A DNA stretch of 64,000 nt from NCBI GenBank assembly GCA_019925795.1, contig CM034312.1, forward strand, positions 75,271,528-75,335,527, given 5' to 3'. The stretch comes from Dendrobium chrysotoxum. Lineage: Eukaryota > Streptophyta > Magnoliopsida > Asparagales > Orchidaceae. Each line of letters begins with the position of its first letter. Positions within the stretch are counted from its first letter, which is position 1. Positions 1 to 11,013 of the stretch are shown one piece after another. Both the position numbers and the translations under genes were made by a program. The notes beneath the pieces were generated by a model. The model worked only from the letters and a program-made list of their open reading frames with translations. It was not told the DNA's origin and ran no database searches.

Positions 1-185
1 TATAGAAGTAATGTTCATCAACAAAACTCACTTCTCCAAAGCAACTTTATTGATCAATTATAGAGTGCTAAGGCTAAAAAGAATTAATAAAAAAAGAAGT
101 GTTTAGGAATAGCTTTATAGAAAGAAAACAACTAGCATAATAAAGAATTTAAGAATTAAATCAACCGATACGACGAGTAAAAATA

Positions 186-320
186 AATGGCCGAAATTCC
201 ACATTGAACGACTCATATCAGTCTAAGCAGCTTAAGGAGCTCATTCGCTGCAACATTCCCCATTAGGCATTCTACCATCCAAGCAATGGAGCTCCATCAG
301 ATGCCAACGATATATGTGAC
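186..320 (-). other. Candidate second exon of the left-edge gene
   Basis: On the minus strand a pyrimidine-rich tract ending in TTTAG (to 321) makes a plausible splice acceptor. Downstream sequence is less AT-rich than the flanks and opens two short frames (one reading HIYRWHLMELHCLDGRMPNG). It would pair with the donor at 490/489 to give an intron of about 170 bases. There is no homology I recognise. The support is only splice-site shape and base composition. Confidence 0.2.
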
Positions 321-489
321 CTAAAGTAGAAAAATAGGAGCAAACAAAAAAACCAATACGGTACATCTTCACATCAAAGATCTATCTTTTAAAAGGAAAA
401 TTAAAAAATAATAGAAAAAATCAGCATAAATTCTTTAGGAACTGAAAGATGTAGATATAAATAAAAAACCTGGTCCAGAGAAAAGTTAC

Positions 490-894
490 CTTAGTCTAGA
501 TGGCAGCGAATGCGATTGGATCAAGCGCGAAACAATCGTCCTCATTCTGCAAGGCCTTGGCCTCCCCGATTAAAACAATATGTTTACAATTTCTAGTTTC
601 TGAGAGCTCGGATTGGTGAAAACTAGAAGCGGGGAAGCTAAAGGGAAGACGGAATGGAGTGGTGAGATAGCAGCCTCCTTGTCCGCTAATGTAGAAACCT
701 TCCTTGTGAGAGGTGGTCGGACTCCTCCGGGTTTCGTTTGCAAGTATGAGCGAGAGAAACGAAGCGACGATAAACCAAGCACGTAGAGATTTTCCTCTGC
801 GTGTGGTTCCAAGCCCGGAAACGCTGCTTGCTCGAGGATGCACCACGCCACCGCCTCGAGGGTAGTAAAGGTTTTGGAAGGCCATCCGTATCAT
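490..894 (-). CDS. Possible 5' exon of an unidentified gene (132-codon ORF)
   Basis: An open frame starts at 894, or at the in-frame ATG at 885 (MAFQNLYYPRGGG...), and runs leftwards to a stop just before 490. The block is clearly richer in GC and CpG than the surrounding AT-rich DNA, as expected of a promoter-proximal exon. The predicted peptide has an Arg-rich stretch followed by one hydrophobic segment (AWFIVASFLSLILA, about residues 39-52). This could be a signal anchor or a transit-like N-terminus. A good splice donor (AAG|GTAACT) lies at 490/489, just after the stop. That makes a 5'UTR exon, or use of another donor, equally likely. A second, overlapping minus-strand frame at 570-851 is also open. 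The rest of the gene would lie to the left. I do not recognise the product. Confidence 0.35.
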
Positions 895-1756
895 CGAGTT
901 TCTCTATTCATCCTTACAACAAGAAGTGGGGATTTACGTAAATACCACAAATTTTAGATAAATTTATTCTAATATTTAATTTTTTATATTATTTATATAT
1001 TATTTAAAGTTAAATTAAATCAAAATTTATTAAAATATATTTTATTTTATTTAAATTAATATTAAAGATGTTTTTATCAAACAAAATCAAACTTTCTAAT
1101 ATTTAAAAAATATCATTTCTAATATTTTCTAGTCAAATTTTTTTAGGCCAACCTCTATCTTTCTTAATAAAGATTAAATCTGATGATATTTTTATGTAAT
1201 TTAAAAATTTTAATGTTATATGAATAAATATAAAAATTTAGGTGTTACTTATACAAATTAATAAATATTTCGTGATATTTATGTAAATCCCCCCAAGCAA
1301 GAGGAATTACATAAATACCACTCAAAGCATAGCTATTCATAAAATAATAGTCTATTTTTTTAACTTTAGAACACTTGCATTTGACATGGCAATCAAATTG
1401 TTGAGATTTTGGCAAAAGTGATAATTTTGGGTTGATTTTTATGTGACTTTTGATATTTATGTGAGAGTTTAGAAAAAGGAGATAAGAGGGTGTTAATTCT
1501 ATAAATAGCTAAGATTTGAGGTTTACGTCCTTAATTATCATACTATTTAATTTTTATGTATTTATATATCTAACATCTAATTCTTTATATTTACTTATAC
1601 AAAACTCTATATCTAAATGACATCAAAGCATATGCATGAAAAAGATGCATTTCACTTTAATTATCTCAATGTTAATGATATTAATGATGTTATTAAAATA
1701 TTATGATGTTAAAAGTAAAATTTTAGGTGTTAAATATATAAATATATAAGAAATGA

Positions 1757-1757
1757 G

Positions 1758-1786
<29 letters not shown>
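1757..1786. repeat. (TA)n microsatellite
   Basis: Fifteen uninterrupted AT dinucleotides in AT-rich intergenic sequence. Confidence 0.95.
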
Positions 1787-1792
<6 letters not shown>

Positions 1793-2814
1793 TATATTAC
1801 ATAAATATTTGATAAGTTTTTGTCAATAAAATTATTTAAAAAATAAAGCGAATGGCACTATCCTAATTTTAATTAGTTCATCTTTGAAAATGGAGCTCAT
1901 ATAATTTTTTATGTATATTTTTTGAGATGGTAGTACTACACATGTAGCATCTACTTAACAATTTTAATTTTACTCATCTATTTATGAGAAGAAAAATATA
2001 AGATTGTCTTGCCTTCTAATGTGTTAGCACTAATGGGAGAGAAAGAGACACAGATCAACACCATTGCCTCTTTAGCAGCGGCGGAGCTAGGATTTTTTTT
2101 TATGTGGGCACAAATTATGAATACCAAAAAAATATTCAACATTTTTCATCTAAGCTTAAGATCAGCATCGGCGGTTTTAAGATTTTTTTTGTTAATAGAT
2201 AAATCATTAAAAGTTTTCATACGAAGATATTTGAATCGTGTATTAGTACCTTCACAATTTACCTCATGCTCAATTACTTTAGCATTTTTTTTCAAAGTAT
2301 CTCTCCATATCTATAACATTTAAAATATATATATAATAATATATAATTAAATTAAAAAAGAACAAACATACTTTAACAAAATAGCAATATATTTTTAATG
2401 AATAAATTGCAATTCATGTACAAAGATTTTAACTTGAATAAAAAATTGCAATTATTCTCTCGACTATTTACAAAATTATAATATTTTAAATTCTCTTCTT
2501 TAAAATTTATGTCAAAATAGATTTAGAGATTACATTCATAATTACTAAAGGCTAAAATTAATGGAGGCTTTGATGGAGAATTTAATAGCAAGTGGATTAT
2601 AATAATTACTTCTAAAAATCCCTAAAAATTAATGGAGAATGATTATACAAGTTAAAATTTTATTTTTAAAAAGAAAATTTTAAAATTTGCTCAACTGATT
2701 TATATCGAATTATTTTTTTGAAAAAAAAAACTAGAAATAAACAAACAAAAACTAATTTTTCAACTAAAAAAATCATACTGAGTTAAATAGTTTTTGCACC
2801 TAAAACTACGAGGG

Positions 2815-2832
2815 GAGAGAGAGAGAGAGAGG
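2815..2832. repeat. (GA)n microsatellite
   Basis: A run of about nine GA dinucleotides, which gives a purine-only strand. Confidence 0.9.
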
Positions 2833-3151
2833 ACTCATGCTGCATGATTTGCCCGAAGACAAGGACGGGTGCTGGCAGCTAAACAAGTTCTTTGGTAAAT
2901 GTTAGGTTTATACACACCACCCTAGACACATGTCACCCCCTATTGGATGAGGGGGAGGCGAGGCTCATGATCCATCTTTGGGCAAGTTTAGTTGTGTTGA
3001 GTGTACATTGGGAAAGTTCAGTAAAGGGTGAGTCCATTGTACCGGGAGAGTTTGGACTAATGTCAAGAATGGATAACTTAGTGTGTTGATGTTAGTTGGG
3101 AGTTGCTGGTAATCTCTGCTAAACCTCGGGTACCTGTGAGAGAGTGAGTTA

Positions 3152-5036
3152 TGTTATAACTCAAAAAAATTAAAGAAGATATTTTTATTTATAACAATAA
3201 AAAATATTTCAAGAGTCATCATAAGTCCAAATCACAGACTATCTTCTCCATAACATATATATTATTGTGTTTTAGTTTCACTAATTTTTTCATAATTTTT
3301 AGGCACTAGTACAATTCCTTAAAAAATTGATAAATAATGATACAAGTGGGCTTTCTAGGACTGTTATGTATCTATTTGATAAATCGATTTCACCCGAGCA
3401 TTATAAACATGCTTACCTAACTATTGAGTATTTTTTCATTATTTTTGAATCTTCGGATTTATAGATATAAAGAATTTATATGATCTTCGTATTTAAATGG
3501 CATAATTATCATTTTACCCTTAATATATTTAATATATTTTATTATTAAAAAATCCATTTCCACTTATAAGTTTCATTTTCCAATTAGTTTCATGTAATAG
3601 AGAATAGATTTGAGAAAATTGAGAGAAAGGAGAGGAGAGAGAATAATAAAAGTTAGAATTTGGCTGGCGTAGAGCTATTTTTGTTTATCAGCCCACTTGG
3701 AAAATTTGCTCGTTTCGAGGTAGGTTACATTTTGCCTATTTCAGTTTAAATAATTTGATATTTTTAGAATATTTTCAATAAAATTTATATTTTGATTTTA
3801 GAAAAATGAGAATAATTTTGTTTTGATACAATTTTTACCATGTAATTTTTTATATATTATAGAGATTGAGATTATGAATATTTTGAGTATAATATAAAAT
3901 TTTTTTGTCAGGTGATTTTGAAAAAATATCAATTTTTATCAATTCAAAATTTTATTTTAACATCTAAAAATAGCGTTGCAGTTCAATTAAAGCATTAGAA
4001 TATTATTATACATGATCTCTGATAATTTAATTAATTTTTAAAAATATGAATTTATGCTCAATAGGATATTATGTTGCCTACCATTGAGACATTTGAGCAA
4101 TTTTTTAATTTAGTCTAATTATACTTTAATTAATGAAATGCATCAAAAAGTATAAAAGAAATATAATGTGATGTGATGTGTCATGATGTAATGTGATGTT
4201 ATACCGGTGCTAGTGGGCTACCGATGTAGGATTCTGTTATGCCGGTGCTAGTGGGGGATCGAGGTGATATTCTATTATGCCGATACTACTAGTAGGCGAC
4301 CAAGGTGGGATTTTATTATGCTAGAGCCAGTGAGATACCGAGGTGGGATTTTGATATAACTTGTAATATGCCAGAGCCAGTGGACTGTCGAGGTGAGATT
4401 CTAGTAACTAAGATATATATGGAAATTTTGGCCTGAGAGCCATTCTAATAATAACAATAAATGTTTACTTATATCTCAATTAGTTCTAGTATTTGTTTAA
4501 ATGCATTCAATTTATGTACTTGTTTAGTGTCAGCTTTTCATATAGTACTTCTGTTTATTATTACAGTATAGTATTTTTCAATTCTTTTTGTTTCTATTAT
4601 TGATTTCTATTTTAAGCTGCAATAGCCTACTGAGCCGTGTTAGCTCATTCCTGCTTTTGCTTTTGTTTTCAGGCCAAGGGTAGAGTAATGAGTGAGTTGA
4701 GTAGTTTGGATAGTAGGATCTGATCTATGCTTATAGGTATGCCTTTTGGTTTTATTAGTTTTACTTTGCAGGCTTGGCATTTATTTGGTTATGTTATCTA
4801 TTGTCAAGTGCCATTGTAGATACCTCAGATTATATATATTTTGGATGATGTATAAAAAAATTAATTTAATATATAATTTTTTGCTTTATATTTATATTTA
4901 ATAGTGACTCTATGGTGTATTTAAATTAAAAATTTTGTTTATATACTTATCTAAGACTCTAACTAGATCTTGGGATTTAATTCTTTCCACAATCGAATAT
5001 GGTATGACTTGTATAATTTTGGGTTGGGTTGGGACA
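3152..5036 (+). repeat. 5' LTR of the gypsy element
   Basis: About 1.88 kb, aligning by eye with 8339-9820 over its whole length except for a block near 3340-3740 that the 3' copy lacks. It starts TGTTATAACTC and ends GGGACA. The PBS follows within ten bases. It contains the degenerate minisatellite at 4198-4412. Confidence 0.85.
4198..4412 (+). repeat. Degenerate 37-50 bp tandem repeat inside the LTR
   Basis: Five units built on a core like TGCCGGTGCTAGTGGGCTAC followed by CGAGGTGGGATT, starting near 4202, 4239, 4278, 4318 and 4369. A matching but shorter series lies in the 3' LTR at about 9040-9205. The array is therefore a part of this LTR family and not a local expansion. Confidence 0.75.
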
Positions 5037-5043
5037 AGCTTTT

Positions 5044-5055
5044 TGGTATCAATGC
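5044..5055 (+). other. Primer binding site, initiator-Met tRNA
   Basis: TGGTATCAATGC matches the usual plant iMet PBS (TGGTATCAGAGC) at 11 of 12 positions and sits directly after the 5' LTR. It would prime minus-strand DNA synthesis. Confidence 0.8.
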
Positions 5056-5392
5056 AAGTTAGATAAGTAAATCATAATAAAGCCATAAGATTTAATCTGT
5101 ATAAGTGGGATAATTTTGGATAATTTTGGGCACTCATTTTATTTATTTTTCATATGTATGTGTTGCATTCATCTTTGTTCAATATTTCTGCAATAGCTGA
5201 TCCACCTTAGCCAGATTTAGATATGACAAATAATCAGAGCTCTAATCTGGCAGCTTAGGTTCAAGGTACAGCTCTTATGATCAGTTATAATATGATTTTT
5301 GAGATTGTAAGTATAATAGCATATTTGGTGGGTGAGGCTCACATATGGGTTTCTGGTACCCACTCGATAACATAGATAGGTATTTATAGAAT

Positions 5393-5593
5393 TTTATGAG
5401 ATTACAGCCTTCTAGACTTTCAGGTGTTGTTAAGCCTAGAACAACTAAGGATTGGCTGATGAGGATAAATAAGACTCTAGATGGAATGTATTATCCTCCT
5501 GAGAGGAGAGTTGCATTATCTCTATTTCTTTTAGATGGTGAGGCAGAGCGCAGGTGGTTGGGCCAACAGAGAGAAATTTTATGGTCATACTAG
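5393..5593 (+). pseudogene. gag: Gypsy gag (capsid) fragment
   Basis: The translation from 5396 has the retrotransposon gag pattern: a proline-rich lead, then DWLMRINKTLDGM, then a segment ending FLLDGEAERRW. Compare the family form L-x-G-E-A-x-x-W-W. This is the N-terminal half of a capsid-like domain of about 65 residues. It stops at 5593. The zinc knuckle and protease that normally follow are absent, and the next recognisable codons belong to reverse transcriptase. A few degenerate codons upstream (from about 5221) may be the original start of gag. Confidence 0.75.
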
Positions 5594-6300
5594 TGTGCCT
5601 TCGTGGGGAGCACATATATTATTTACCAAGAAGAAGAATGATATCTTATAGATGTGCAAGGAATATAGAGATCTTAATAAGACAACTATTAAAAATAAGT
5701 ATCATTCACCTATGATTGATGACTTGTTTGACCAGCTGGCTGGATGTTCTATTTTTATTTTAAGCTCTATCCATGATTTGGTTATCTTAAGCTGAATGTG
5801 ATGACAGATGATGTGGAGAAGACTGTATTTAGCATGAGGTACAAGCATTATAAATTTTTAGTTATGCCAATTGGTGTGACTAATGCCCTAGTAATCTTCA
5901 AGTAGTGATGAAAAGAGTTTTTAGGAAGTATTTGGACTAATTTGTTATTATATTTATAGATGATATTTTGACTTATTCCAGATCTGAGGAGGAGTATACA
6001 ACACACTTGAGGACTACTCTAGAGATTCTGAGACAGCATCAGTTGCATGCTAAAATATTGAAGTGTGAGTTTAAGTTGGGTAACATTTTATTTATGGGAT
6101 ATATTGTGAGCAGTGAAGGTATTTCAGTAGACTCCTAAAAGATTCAGGATGTTTCTAATTGGCCAAGGCCTACTACAAATTATGAGGTTCATAGTTTCTT
6201 AGGCTTGGCTAGTTATTATCAAAAGTTTGTTCAAGAGTTTTCTTGGATTTTAACTTTAACGAGACTAACTCAGAAGGTAATAACTTTTATATGAACTCTA
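5594..6300 (+). pseudogene. pol: Gypsy reverse transcriptase remnant
   Basis: Broken frames give the RT motifs in order: LFTKKKND, MCKEYRDLNKTTIKNKY, DDLFDQLAG, FLVMPIGVTNA, then the catalytic box FIDDIL (motif F/Y-x-D-D) near 5950-5970. The thumb follows, with FMGYIVSSEGI and FLGLASYYQKFVQEF. In-frame stops interrupt it near 5650, 5900, 5940 and 6138. The order and wording are those of plant chromoviruses. The start abuts the gag fragment, so the intervening gag/protease segment was deleted. Confidence 0.85.
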
Positions 6301-6730
6301 GAGTATGAGAAGAGTTGTCAACAACTGGATGACCATTTGACTTTTGCTCTGATTATGACTATTCCTTTAGGTATAGATAGTTTTTTTAGGTTTTTTGTGA
6401 TGTAATATTGAGAGGTTTAGGATATGTGCTGATGCAGTATGGTAGAGTTATTGCATATTCATATCCATAGTTGAAACCACATGAGAAAAACTATCTAACA
6501 CATGATTTGGAGTTAGCTACTGTTATATTTACTTTAAAGATTTAGAGGCATTACTTATACAGAGTCAGATGTTAGATCTTTACTGACCATGAGAGCTTGA
6601 AGTATATTTTTACTCAGAAGGATCTAAATTTGAGGCATAGAATATGGTTACATATTACCCAAGGATTATGATTTATCTATAAGTATCAGCCTGGCAAGAC
6701 AAATATGGTAGAAGATGCTTTTAGTAGGAA
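6301..6730 (+). pseudogene. pol: Gypsy RNase H remnant
   Basis: Recognisable pieces are RGLGYVLMQYGRVIAY, HEKNYLTHDLELATVIF (the conserved acidic Y-x-x-x-x-x-E-L-A block), RHYLYRVRC, FTDHESLKYIFTQKDLN (the T-D-H-x-S-L motif) and, closing the connection, YQPGKTNMVEDAFSRK. Stops near 6420, 6470 and 6545 make it non-functional. Confidence 0.85.
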
Positions 6731-7730
6731 GTCATCAGGTACTTTTCTTTGGTTGCCTACTTCTATAGACTTCCTCATTCGAGGTTTGGAGAAGCTGGAG
6801 ATAAAAGTGGTATTTGATGATATAGCTCCGAGTTTGTTAGCTCAAATAATTATTCAGCCGGCTCTACAGGAAAGAATTCAAGAAGCTCAAAAATCACATA
6901 TAGAATATCGGACGTTGAGTGATCATATTAAGGCCACTAAGAGACCTGAGCTCTCTTTATCTGATTATGGCATTATTTCCTACAAAAATATATTGTGGGT
7001 TCCATTGGTTGGTAATATAAGAGTTGAGATTCTACATAAGGCATATTATTTAGGCTATACTATTCATCTAAAAAATAGTAAGATATATGGAGATTTAAAA
7101 GAAATGTTCTGGTGTCCTGGATTGAAGAAGGATATAGTAGAGTTTGTGTTAAAGTGTGAGGTGTGTTAGTGAGTGAAGAAAGAGCATCAGCGACTATGTG
7201 GTCTTTTGTAGTCGTCATCTATTCTAGAGTGGAAGTGGGAAGAGGTGATGATGGAGTTTATTATAGGTTTTCCCAGATCGAGCCAGAGGAATAATGATAT
7301 ATGGGTTATTATCAATCTACGGATAATGTCTGCATTTTATTCTGATCCAACAAATTGATCTGGTTGACCTATTAGCATAGATATATGTCAGAGATATTAT
7401 CAGATTGTATAGTGTACCGAAGATGATTGCATCTAACCATTATAGATGATGTACCTTTAGGTTATGGAGAGGTATTCAGTAGGGATTGGGTATAAAATTA
7501 TACTTCATAATGACTTTTCATCCGTAGATAGACAGACAGTCCGAAAAGACTATTCATGTATTAAAAGATCTTTTGAGACTTTATGTTCTTGACTTTAGTG
7601 ATAGTTGGGAGGATTATTTTCCATTGATAGAGTTTACATATAATAATAGTTATCTATCCAACATAAGTATGGCTCCTTATGTAGTCCTTTATGGTAGGAA
7701 GTATATAACCCCTTTATCTTTGTTAGAGGT
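6705..7730 (+). pseudogene. pol: Gypsy integrase remnant
   Basis: The longest open stretch of the element (6705-7169, 154 codons) ends in the zinc-binding N-domain: H in ILHKAYYLGYTIHLKN, and the closing Cys pair in FVLKCEVC. After a stop, the catalytic core begins with EWKWEEVMMEFIIGFPRS, where the first catalytic Asp of the usual MDF motif reads as Glu. Later blocks are recognisable around 7500-7730: a degenerate T-F-H-P-x-T-D-G-Q segment, then LIEFTYNNSYLSNISMAPY and VLYGRK. Frameshifts separate the pieces. Confidence 0.82.
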
Positions 7731-8330
7731 GGGTGACAAATAGGTGATAAAATAAGCTTTTATGGATGACACTACATTAAAGATTCATGTGATCAAAGAA
7801 AAATTGAGAGATGTATAGTATAGGCAAAAGAAGTATTATGATAAAAAAAATACATGCTGGTGGAATTCTAGGTTGATGATTTTATTTATGTCAAAGTCAA
7901 CCCAATGAAATACGTCAGTATAATTGGAAGAATTAGTAAGTTGTGTCCAAGGTATATTGGACATTTTGAGATTATTAAGAGGATTGATAGTTTTGCTTAC
8001 ATGTTATTATTATCCAATTATATATTAGATATACACAGTGTATTTCATATATTTTTTTTGAAGAAGTGAGTTTTTGATTTTGGAAAGAGGTTATCTATTG
8101 ATGATATGGAGGTTCATCTAAGTCTGCATTATAGGGAAGAGCAAGATAGTATTCTGGAATATAATGTGAAGAAATTAAGGAGCAAATAAATTTTGATGGT
8201 TAAGGTGCGTGGAAAAACAGAACCGCCAGAGAGGTTACTTAAGAAAAAGAATCTGAGAAGACACAGTCGTATTCAGGTTTATTTTGACTTATTTTGGTAT
8301 GAAAATATCGAGGATGATATTTTTTAAGGT
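7731..8330 (+). pseudogene. Integrase C-terminus and chromodomain-like tail
   Basis: Fragments match the end of chromoviral pol: KLSPRYIGPF-like sequence near 7945-7975, VFHIFFLKK near 8045, then EEQDSILEYNVKKLRSK, a stop, MVKVRGK and PERLLKKK. The last pieces resemble the degenerate chromodomain of Tekay/Del elements, which would target insertion to certain chromatin. No aromatic cage can be judged at this decay level. Confidence 0.6.
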
Positions 8331-8338
8331 GGGTGAAC
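8325..8338 (+). other. Polypurine tract of the gypsy element
   Basis: A purine-rich run (AAGGTGGGTGAA) immediately precedes the 3' LTR start and would prime plus-strand synthesis. The position fits. The tract is slightly interrupted. Confidence 0.55.
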
Positions 8339-8439
8339 TCTTATAACTCAATAATTTTAAAATAATAATTTTACTTATAACAGTTAAAAATTATTTTAAG
8401 ATTCATTATAGCTCTAAATCATAAACTATATTCTCCATA

Positions 8440-8509
<70 letters not shown>

Positions 8510-9820
8510 GTTTTTGTTTCATTAATTTTTTTATAATTTTTTAGCACTAGTACAATTTCTTAAAAAATTGGCATATGTCAGTACAAGTTTTGATAAATTT
8601 TTGTTGTGAATTTTTTCAATCAAAGTTATATTTTTGTTATAAAAAATTGATAATAACTTTGTTTTGATAAATTTTTTACCACGTAACTTTTTATATATTA
8701 TAAAGATTGAGATTATGAATATTTTGAGTATATTATAAAAAATTTTTTGCTAGGTGATTTTGAAAAAGTAGCTATTTTTACTAATTCAAAATTTTATTTA
8801 GACATCTAAAAATAGTGTAATAGTTCAATTAAAGCTTCAGAATATTGTTATATACGATTTATAATAATTTGGTTAATTTCTGAAAAATATTAATTTCCAC
8901 TTAGTAGGATATTTTATTGCCTACCAATGAGGCTTTTTAGCAATTTTTGAATTTAGTCATATTATACTTTAATTAGTATGATACATAAAAAAATATGAAA
9001 GAAATATAATGCGATATGACGTGATGTGATATAATGTTATGTCGGTGCCAATATGTGACTGAGGTCGATTTTATTATGCCGATCTAGTGTGCTATCGAGG
9101 TGGTATTCTGTTATACCAGAGCCAGTGGGCTACCGAGGTTGGATTTTGATATGACATTTGATATACCGGAGCTAGTGGGCTATCGAGGTGTGATTCTGAT
9201 AATGAAGATATATATATGAAAATTTTGGCTTGAGAGATATTCTAATAATCTTTATAAATGTTTACACATAATTCAATTAATTTTAGTATTTATTTAAATG
9301 CACTCAATTTTAGTACTTGTTTAAGTTTCAGATTTTTGTATAGTACTTCAGTTTATTATTACAGCATAGTATTTTCAATTTTTTTATTTCAATTTTTTAT
9401 TTATATTTTAGGTTGTGATAGCCTACTAAGTTGTGTTATCTTATTCCTGCTTTTACTTCTATTTTTAGGTTAGGGGAAGGATAAGAAGCGAGCTGAGTAG
9501 TTTGAATAGCAGGCTCTGATCTGTGCTTGTAGGTAAGCCTTTTGGTTTGATTAGTTTTATTTTGCAGGCTTGAAATTTATTTGGTTATGTTATATATTGC
9601 CAAGTGTTGTAGATGCCTCAAATTGTATAAATTTTAGATAAATAAAAACATTATTGTTAGATTTAGTCTTTCACTTTATATTTGTATTCAGTAATGGCTC
9701 CATAGTGTTGAAAGTTTTAATTTAGTAATTTTTCAATTGGATATTGGGATTTGAGTCTTACTACAATTGGACACGATATGACCAGTGTAATTTCTGGTCA
9801 TATCGGGTCAAGTTGTGACA
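8339..9820 (+). repeat. 3' LTR of the gypsy element
   Basis: About 1.48 kb. It is collinear with the 5' LTR but lacks about 390 bases (equivalent to roughly 3340-3740) and carries an expanded (TA)n tract at 8450-8503. The shared blocks differ at many positions, so the element is old. It ends TTGTGACA. Confidence 0.85.
8450..8503. repeat. (TA)n microsatellite in the 3' LTR
   Basis: An almost pure TA run of about 54 bases. The 5' LTR holds only a short TATATATA at the same place, so it grew after insertion. Confidence 0.95.
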
Positions 9821-9861
9821 AGCTAAGAATGACGAAGGAATAAGTTCAGGTTGATGTGGAC

Positions 9862-9965
9862 TGTAATAATTCAAATATGTGAAATAAATTTTTTTAAAAA
9901 ATATAAAATTTCTGAAGTAGATCACTTTGGAGCTGATCTGGTGAACTCTGCGGCGCTAGGCCATA

Positions 9966-10054
<89 letters not shown>

Positions 10055-10372
10055 CTTATCTCACCCCACTGACTCCCTCACTTGATTGTTTGTCCAGGAA
10101 GAAATTGAAATAGAGAAAGAAGATAAAGGAGAGAGAAAAGCCTTTAGATTATATTTATCAGTCATTCATGTTATAGATTTTATTTTATTTTTTATAAGTG
10201 GCTAAGCTCTTACTTCTGTTTTCAATTATTTTAATTTCTATGAATTTTATCTCTTATAAATCTATCAAAAATACAATCATATTTATTTTCGCTATTTATT
10301 GGTAAGCTCTAATTAAATGATTAAAATAAAAGACATATGTAATTCTTCCAATATAGATCATAGAGTGTGAAA
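9862..10372 (+). repeat. Left LTR of the TRIM
   Basis: About 511 bases. It matches 10559-11013 throughout, except for a longer (TA)n tract (9970-10051 here, about 10668-10696 there). The expected terminal CA reads AA. Confidence 0.85.
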
Positions 10373-10375
10373 AAA

Positions 10376-10387
10376 TAGTATCAAAGT
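10376..10387 (+). other. PBS-like site of the TRIM
   Basis: TAGTATCAAAGT agrees with the iMet PBS consensus TGGTATCAGAGC at nine of twelve positions and sits three bases after the left LTR. Confidence 0.6.
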
Positions 10388-10558
10388 AATGGTTATTGGA
10401 AGAATTGAAATATAACTAATGCTTATGAGCCAAATAGAAATGTGATTTTCAATCTATAATTAGTTGATTTGAGTTTGGAATTTTGTTTTGAGTATGTTCT
10501 CTCTCTTTTGGACTGATATTGAAATGTCAAGGATAATATATTTTGAAGATGGAGAAAT

Positions 10559-10667
10559 TGTAATAAGTCAAATATGTGAAATAATTTTTTTTAAAAAATA
10601 TAAAAATTCTAAAGTAGAGCGCTTTGACGCTAATCTGGTGAGCGTTACGGTGCAAGGCCATGAATAG

Positions 10668-10698
<31 letters not shown>

Positions 10699-11013
10699 TT
10701 GCCTCACCCCGTCGACTCCCTTACTTGATTGCTTTGCCAGGAAGAAATTGAAAGAGGAGAATAAGAGAGAGAAGAGAGAAAAGCATTTGGATCATATTTG
10801 TCAATCATTCATATTATAGATTTTGTTCTGTTCATTATAAGTGACTAAGCTCTTACTTCTATTTTCAATGATTTTGATTTCTACGAATTTTTTCTCTCCT
10901 AAATTTGTCAAAAATACAATCATATTTCTTTTCTTTGTTTATTGATAAGCTCTAATTAAATAATTAAAATAAAAGACATATAATTCTTCCAATATAAATT
11001 CTGGAGTGTGACA
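10559..11013 (+). repeat. Right LTR of the TRIM
   Basis: About 455 bases, starting TGTAATAAGTC and ending GTGTGACA. It mirrors the left LTR block by block, including CACCCC-GACTCCCT, the AGGAAGAAATTGAAA block and AAAAATACAATCATATTTC. Confidence 0.85.

Larger units (their letters stand above)
895..3151. other. AT-rich intergenic DNA
   Basis: No gene is supported here. The stretch is dominated by A/T runs and short simple repeats. A 104-codon frame at 2009-2323 has no domain signature and a low-complexity translation, so it is not called. A 65-codon frame at 2892-3089 is likewise unsupported. The GC content rises slightly from 2840 to 3150, just before the gypsy insertion, but nothing is recognisable there. 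Confidence 0.6.
3152..9820 (+). mobile_element. Degenerate Ty3/gypsy chromovirus, Tekay/Del-like
   Basis: A full-frame but dead LTR retrotransposon. The 5' LTR begins TGTTATAACTC and both LTRs end in GACA. They are flanked by near-matching 5-mers (agtta before 3152, agcta after 9820), consistent with a 5-bp target-site duplication with one later change. Between them are an initiator-Met PBS, gag, RT, RNase H, integrase and a chromodomain-like tail in the gypsy order, then a purine-rich PPT. The interior is only about 3.3 kb because the 3' part of gag, the zinc knuckle and the protease are missing. Stops and frameshifts occur throughout, so this is an old copy. The Tekay/Del placement rests on the gag and C-terminal motifs and is an inference. 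Confidence 0.88.
9862..11013 (+). mobile_element. TRIM-like miniature LTR retrotransposon
   Basis: Two direct repeats of about 0.5 kb flank an interior of only about 186 bases. The repeats start TGTAATAA and the right one ends TGTGACA. A PBS-like site follows the left repeat and a purine-rich run (AGATGGAGAAA) precedes the right one. The 5-mers outside are tggac (9857-9861) and tagac (11014-11018), a probable target-site duplication with one change. The interior has no coding capacity, so the element relied on another retrotransposon. It lies 41 bases beyond the gypsy 3' LTR. Confidence 0.85.

Noticed and set aside
2080..2110. GCGGAGCTAGGATTTTTTTTT, resembling a word seen near some DNA-transposon ends
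   Set aside because: No partner end or flanking duplication could be found, so no element can be drawn.
2009..2323. 104-codon plus-strand frame
   Set aside because: Low-complexity Phe/Leu/Ile/Ser translation in AT-rich DNA with no motif, no splice context and no neighbouring coding sequence.
9258..9473. 71-codon hydrophobic frame that looks like a membrane protein
   Set aside because: It lies inside the gypsy 3' LTR. The T-rich strand gives Phe/Leu/Tyr codons by chance.
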